Position numbers and translations under genes: made by a program | The notes under the pieces: model-generated | The model's input: only the letters and a program-made list of their open reading frames with translations | The model's database searches: none | What the model was told of the DNA's origin: nothing | Shown: one piece after another, positions 59,787-64,000 of the stretch | Numbering within the stretch: position 1 is the first letter of the stretch | How the letters are laid out: each line of letters begins with the position of its first letter | Assembly (NCBI GenBank): GCA_963754955.1 | Contig: CAVWHY010000008.1 | Span: 310,001 to 374,000 of the forward strand | Direction: 5' to 3' | Source: CAVQJU01 sp963754955 | GTDB lineage: Bacteria; Acidobacteriota; Vicinamibacteria; Vicinamibacterales; CAVVIG01 | Length of the DNA: 64,000 nucleotides

Positions 59787-61485
59787 TCATCTGAATTTCC
59801 GCGCAGTCAACCACTCGAGCAGCCGGTCGTTCCAGGAATCAACCGGCAGCCCGCGCTGCGTCATCCCGAAGCCGCCGCTGACCTGATCGTAGATATGAAT
59901 CTCTGCCGGCTTGCCCGCGGCCTTCCACGCAGCGAACAGTCCCAGGCAGCCGTTGGTCACGTTGAAATGTGATGAACCGACTGCGACGAAAAGAGGCGGC
60001 GCGTACGGCGGCACGTTGACGTCCTGCAGCGAGGGCCCGTAGAGCGAGACGAGGAAGTCCGGCGACGCATCTGAACGCTCGGCCAGTGACGTCCCGACGG
60101 CGATGCCACCGCCGGCAGAAAACCCCATGATGCCGACGCGGGCGGGATCGATCCGCCAGGCCGCTGCATTCTGCCGGGCGAGACGCAGCGCCTGCTGCGC
60201 ATCGGCGATTCCCATGTGCAGCACCTCCCGCAGCGCCGGATCGTCGGGCTCAGGGTTGGCGTTGCCGTTCCGAATCTCCAGTTCCTTCCGCGGCCCCGCC
60301 CCGGCGCCCCCGGAACCCGGCGGCTGCGCACCACGCCCGCGGCCGCTCTCAGTCATCGTCTGCAACGTCCGGTACTTCAGCACCAGCGCCGCAATGCCCC
60401 TGGTGTTCAACCACTGCGCAACCTTGACGCCCTCGTTGTCCCACCCGAGGAGCCGCAGTGCTCCGCCGGGAGCGACAACGACCGCGGTTCCGGTGGCACT
60501 GTCCGGCGGAGGAAGGAAGACCGTCACCGTCGGGTCGCTGACGTTCGTGATCGTCCGGTCTCCCGTCGGTGAGGTCGTCGTGGCCTCGGGAACCGTCCAG
60601 CGCTCCGAGCCTGGAGCTTTCCCGGGCCAGAGGTGGATCTCCTGTGGACCTCCCATCGCGCTCGGCGGCGCGGGCTTGTCCCTGGCGATTGAAGAACTCG
60701 AAGATCCGCGGCCACACCATCGGCACCATGCCTCCGTGGTCGCCGTCCACCTCGAGGTACTCGAACGCAAAACCGCGCTCGCGCAGGTAACGCGCCAGCA
60801 CGCGGCTGCCCTCGAGCGACGGCGTCGCGCCGGTGCCCTCGGTCATGAAGATCGGGAGTCGCCTGATCCGATCGAACGGATACGTCGCCTCGTCGACGAA
60901 CGGCCCAGACATCGGCGCGACCGCTCGCCACCGCTCGGGATACCGGGCCGCCAGGTGCCACACGCCCCCGCTGCCCATCGAGTGACCGGCGAGGTACGTG
61001 CGCGCGCGATCGGCGCCATATTCCTCGGTGACGATCTCCAGCGCTGTCATGACCTCGAGTTCGCTCAGGTTGAGCTCGCGCTGACGCGCCGGCGTGACAG
61101 CGGCACGTTGAGAGGCGGCGGCCGCAGGTTGTCCGAAAACCGCCGGCAGCCGAAGCGGATTACCGTAAGCGCCGAGCGGCGAGAACCCCAGCGGCGAGAC
61201 GACGATGTAGCGGTGCTGCTCGGCGAGTTTCATCAGCAGGCCATCCGCCTGATCCAGATACGTGCCCTCGTTTGCGCCGGCGCCGTGCAGCATCAGGATG
61301 ATCGGCAGCGACGCCTTGCCGTCCCACGTCTTCGGGATGTAGACGCGATAGGGCATCTGCTGCCCCGTCGGGCTGAAGACATACTGCCGGCGCTGGTCGC
61401 CGGGCGCCCGCGTTTGCGCCTGGGCGGAGATGGTGAGGTTCAGCGCCACCAGCGCGAAGAGACACGTCACCATTCGTCGATTCAT
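59787..61485 (-). CDS. Double alpha/beta hydrolase (one frameshift)
   Basis: The first module (61485 to about 60690) has a signal (MNRRMVTCLFALVALNLTIS) and the elbow YLAGHSMGSGGVWHLAA, with IILMLHGAGANEGTY before it, like LpqC/PHB-depolymerase esterases. The frame moves by one near 60690. The second module reads GGPQEIHLWPGKAPGSE, GTAVVVAPGGALRLLGWDNE and VGIMGFSAGGGIAVGT, like a BD-FAE/Aes-type esterase, to 59787. Sequence joins both modules in one chain of about 566 residues; if the shift is real, two hydrolases would be lost or split. It overlaps the MFS gene by 4 nt. Confidence 0.7.
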
Positions 61486-62694
61486 GTTGGCGTCACCCCT
61501 CGGGTCATCCGGTAGAGCACGGCGATGAGAGTCAGCGTGAGGACGTCACATACGGCCACCATGTAGAAGCCGGCCGCAAACGATCCGGTCCGGTCGCGGA
61601 GGATGCCGAGCATCTGGGGACCGAAATATCCGAACAGGCCGGCGCCGAGGCTCACGACGCCCATCGCATGACCCGCTTCGTGGCGCGGCATCACCGCGCC
61701 GGCGAGGCCGTACAACTGGTTCGCGGCAGTGAAGCCCAGGCCGATCACCGTCGCCGTTGCCACGCGGAAGATCAGCAGGCTCTCGACGGCCAACGACGCG
61801 GAGGCGACGGCGAGCAGGATGAACACGGCGCCGAGCACGACGAGCTTGTTGAACCGGTCCGCCAGCAGGCCGACGCCGAGATTCACCACGATTGCGGTGA
61901 GGTACCCGGTGCTGATGATGACTCCCCCCGCCGTCGCGTCGAGTCCGTACAGCGCCTTCACCACGCTGGGGACGAAGTAGGTCACGGTGAACTGGCCGAA
62001 GCCGCCGAGCCCGACGATCAGCGCGAGCATCCATACCACGGGCGAAAGAAAGGCACTCCGGCTGGGGGCGCCGTGCACGGAGTGGCCAACGCTCGTCGAG
62101 TCTTCGGACGTCGGCCGATAGAACAGCCAGAACACGGTTGCGCCGAGCACCGCCATCGCTGCGTAGCCGAGGATGGCGAGGCGCCAGCCGAACTCGCCGA
62201 CGAGCACGCCCCCGAGCGGAGCGCCGACGACGGACGCCAGCGCCGATGTCGCGCCGAGCACCCCCATCGTGCGGCCGCGCAGCGATGCGGGCGCGGTGAG
62301 CGCCACAGCGATGAGGACGCTGACGAACGCAAACCGATAGCCGAAGATCGTCAGCGCCGCGAAACACGAGCGCAGACTCGAAGCTCCAGGCCTCACCGAG
62401 CAGCACGCTGCCCGCGGCCACGCCAAGCAGCCCGATGGCGAGCACGCGCTTCTCGCCGAAGCGCCTGGCGCTGACGCCGGCCGGCACGCTGAGCAGCATC
62501 GCCAGCAAGCCGTACAGTCCGGCGAACAGTCCGAGCTGCGTGTAGCTCATGCCGAATTCCTGCTGAATGGACGGCAGGAGCGGCGAGAACCCCAGGTTCG
62601 ACAACTGCAGCGCGAACATGGCGATGAGCGTGGCCGCGAAGGGCAGCAGCCAGTTCGCCGACCGCGTGGGCGTGCGCAGACCTGTCGTCGTCAC
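61482..62694 (-). CDS. MFS transporter (one frameshift)
   Basis: A 12-helix major facilitator protein, about 404 residues, starting with GTG inside the stop of the upstream gene (GTGA, 62691-62694). NWLLPFAATLIAMFALQLSN is helix 1, and GVSARRFGEKRVLAIGLLGV contains the G-x(2)-D/A-R-x-G-x-K/R-R motif A. The frame moves by one near 62380 and continues FGYRFAFVSVLIAVALTAPA to 61482. The substrate is unknown; the neighbouring dehydratase and hydrolases suggest an organic acid or its ester. Confidence 0.85.
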
Positions 62695-63956
62695 GGCAGC
62701 ACCCGCGTCTCGAGAAACGAGCGGACGGCGGCGCGCGCGCCGTCCGCATCCCACTCACGGGCATCGACGACGTCGGCGGCGATCGGCAGAACGGGGATAC
62801 CCGCGTCCTCGAGCGCCCGCTCGATGAAGAGGCGCCCGGTGCCCGCCGCCTTCATGCTGCGCGGGCGCAGGACAAGGGCGCCGTCAACCCGGTGCTCGAC
62901 AGCCTGGCGCACGATCCATTCGGCGGCCCACGGCGGGTTGTGCAGATACTCGTTGAAGCTTGCCGTCCGGCTGGCCAGTGCGGCCATCGGGTCGTCGAGG
63001 CCATAGCGGATGTAGCCGTCGGGTCCGAACGCCAGGTACATCGACCAGACGAACACGGCGCGGTGCGAGGACTCGAACGCGGTATAGAAGCCGCTGTCGT
63101 GCCACAGGCCCGCACCGATCCACATCAACCGGGCGCGTTCGCCCGGACACGCCGCGACGCCCGCCTCCACGCGCTGCCGCACCTCGTCGTGAAAGGCGCG
63201 CGCGTGGGCCAGTGCCCACTCGCTGCCCCTCACCCACTGTGTGGCCATCACGTTGGTGATCTGCTCCGTCATCCGCACCGGGCACTCCGGCGCGGCGGCA
63301 ATCAGGCGGCGCACCGCGTCGAATATTTCCTCCTGCTCGTTGACCTTTTCCAGCCGATCACGCAGGGCACCCCGATCGAGACGGCGCCCGCTGATCACTT
63401 CGAGACGCTCGACCAGCTTCTCGAGCGTCGAGACCACGAACGCGAGCCGATGTGGTTCGACGAGTTCGCGCCATCGGTACCGGCCGAGTTCCCACCAGCG
63501 CGGCGGCAGGTCGCCGGCGCCGGGATGATCGATCTCGAACAATTCGGCCCCGAACGTGTCGGCCCACAACTCGAAGACGCGATGAATGCAGTCACACGTG
63601 AGCCGCGCGCAGAGCAGGCGCGGCGTCGGCAGGCCGCCCCAGGGGGGTTCGCCCGCGCTGCGATAACGTGTGGAGGCGTAGCCCAGGCTGCAATACCGGC
63701 ACAGGTCGCCGTGGAGGCCGTCGGCGTCCATGGCGTCGAGAAACTGCGGCGCCTGGCGTTTGGCGGCGACGATCGCCGCCCACCACTGGTTGCTGACCGC
63801 CGGGACGTCCACGAGGTCGAACAGCTCGAACGGCACGTCCGCCTGGAGCAGTGCATAGGGCTGGCGCTCGTCGAACACGCGGCGGCGCAGGTCGGCGAAC
63901 CACTGCTTCTGGAACGCCGATGCCGCCGACGTCGCATCGAGCTGCTTGTCAGCCAC
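62691..63956 (-). CDS. 2-hydroxyacyl-CoA dehydratase D-component family protein
   Basis: A 421-residue protein starting with GTG. It has the HgdB/FldC/BcrC pattern: GDLCRYCSLGY (Cys86, Cys89), RLTCDCIHRVFELWADTFGA (Cys121, Cys123), LEVISGRRLDRGALRDRLEK and the late GALVLRPRSMKAAGTGRLFI. Such subunits hold one [4Fe-4S] cluster and work with a partner subunit and an ATP-driven activator; a partner may lie just outside the window (63949-64000). It is an unexpected find in a bacterium with many aerobic genes. First gene seen of the operon with MFS and the double hydrolase. Confidence 0.75.
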   Translation of the reverse strand: MADKQLDATSAASAFQKQWFADLRRRVFDERQPYALLQADVPFELFDLVDVPAVSNQWWAAIVAAKRQAPQFLDAMDADGLHGDLCRYCSLGYASTRYRSAGEPPWGGLPTPRLLCARLTCDCIHRVFELWADTFGAELFEIDHPGAGDLPPRWWELGRYRWRELVEPHRLAFVVSTLEKLVERLEVISGRRLDRGALRDRLEKVNEQEEIFDAVRRLIAAAPECPVRMTEQITNVMATQWVRGSEWALAHARAFHDEVRQRVEAGVAACPGERARLMWIGAGLWHDSGFYTAFESSHRAVFVWSMYLAFGPDGYIRYGLDDPMAALASRTASFNEYLHNPPWAAEWIVRQAVEHRVDGALVLRPRSMKAAGTGRLFIERALEDAGIPVLPIAADVVDAREWDADGARAAVRSFLETRVLP

Positions 63957-64000
63957 GCCTGGCTCCCTGCAGCTGCGACGCCGCCGACACCATCGCGCCG
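63949..64000 (-). CDS. Possible C-terminal end of an upstream partner gene (partial)
   Basis: On the minus strand an open frame reads MVSAASQLQGARRG and then TGA, 63951-63949, overlapping the dehydratase start by 8 nt. The frame continues beyond the window. A D-component partner or other subunit is likely by operon logic, but 17 codons cannot show it. Confidence 0.3.
   Translation of the reverse strand, partial: GAMVSAASQLQGARRG

Noticed and set aside
59787..61485. Two independent hydrolase genes
   Set aside because: No start codon with a ribosome site was seen for the second part and one base shift joins them. I kept a single gene but note that two genes remain possible.

Overview
The window is GC-rich and shows several habits of Acidobacteriota, most likely class Vicinamibacteria (old subdivision 6). 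These are a PadR regulator coupled to an ADOP-type MacB-like permease, many short-lived-looking secreted proteins with NTF2/SnoaL folds, a secreted carbohydrate-esterase and cytochrome-c repertoire, a tetraether-synthase-like radical SAM protein, and dense ATGA-coupled operons. That taxonomic call is an inference from gene content; no rRNA, tRNA, CRISPR array, insertion sequence or replication origin was seen.

Layout. 1-5.2 kb: the 3' part of a multi-spanning membrane protein, then a minus-strand operon of two secreted proteins and a DUF1992 protein. 5.3-5.8 kb: a decayed ABC-exporter ATPase. 5.9-16 kb: a Cys-nucleophile hydrolase, the PadR/ADOP pair with a clear operator-promoter dyad, an ankyrin/CxxCH/cyclase-fold protein, a cytochrome c-copper-monooxygenase-like protein, and a 589-residue protein of unknown function. 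17-28.3 kb: a galactose block with a GH2 glycosidase, galT, galK, a DUF72 protein, a DUF4380 aldose-epimerase-like protein, a GT-like protein, a clan-A glycosidase, UDP-galactopyranose mutase, a glycosyltransferase and galE. Together these could take beta-galactosides through the Leloir steps to UDP-galactose and on to galactofuranose glycans. 28-33.6 kb: stress and redox genes (Mn catalase fused to a DUF892 ferritin-like domain, PPOX, RibD-C, pterin dehydratase) around a Crp/Fnr pseudogene. 33.6-37.4 kb: a PaoABC/YagTSR-type molybdenum hydroxylase operon.

38.6-42.6 kb: a thiol-redox and lipid island with a redoxin-DsbD-alpha fusion, a DoxX remnant, a VKOR protein, a Tes-like radical SAM protein and a Cys-rich methyltransferase, ending in a 148-bp palindromic intergenic element. 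42.8-54.1 kb: secreted hydrolases (ceramidase-like, SGNH, esterase, tannase/feruloyl esterase, MBL), a fructokinase-sucrose phosphorylase operon and a Tat-signal zinc dehydrogenase. 54.2-64 kb: a parallel beta-helix protein, a two-domain VOC protein, a di-haem cytochrome with an OmpA-like partner, and a minus-strand operon of a 2-hydroxyacyl-CoA dehydratase D-type protein, an MFS transporter and a double alpha/beta hydrolase.

A caution for every reader: about 20 single-frame breaks interrupt otherwise well-conserved genes. Most look like indels in the assembly rather than true pseudogenes. Three loci (ABC ATPase, Crp/Fnr, DoxX) look genuinely degraded.
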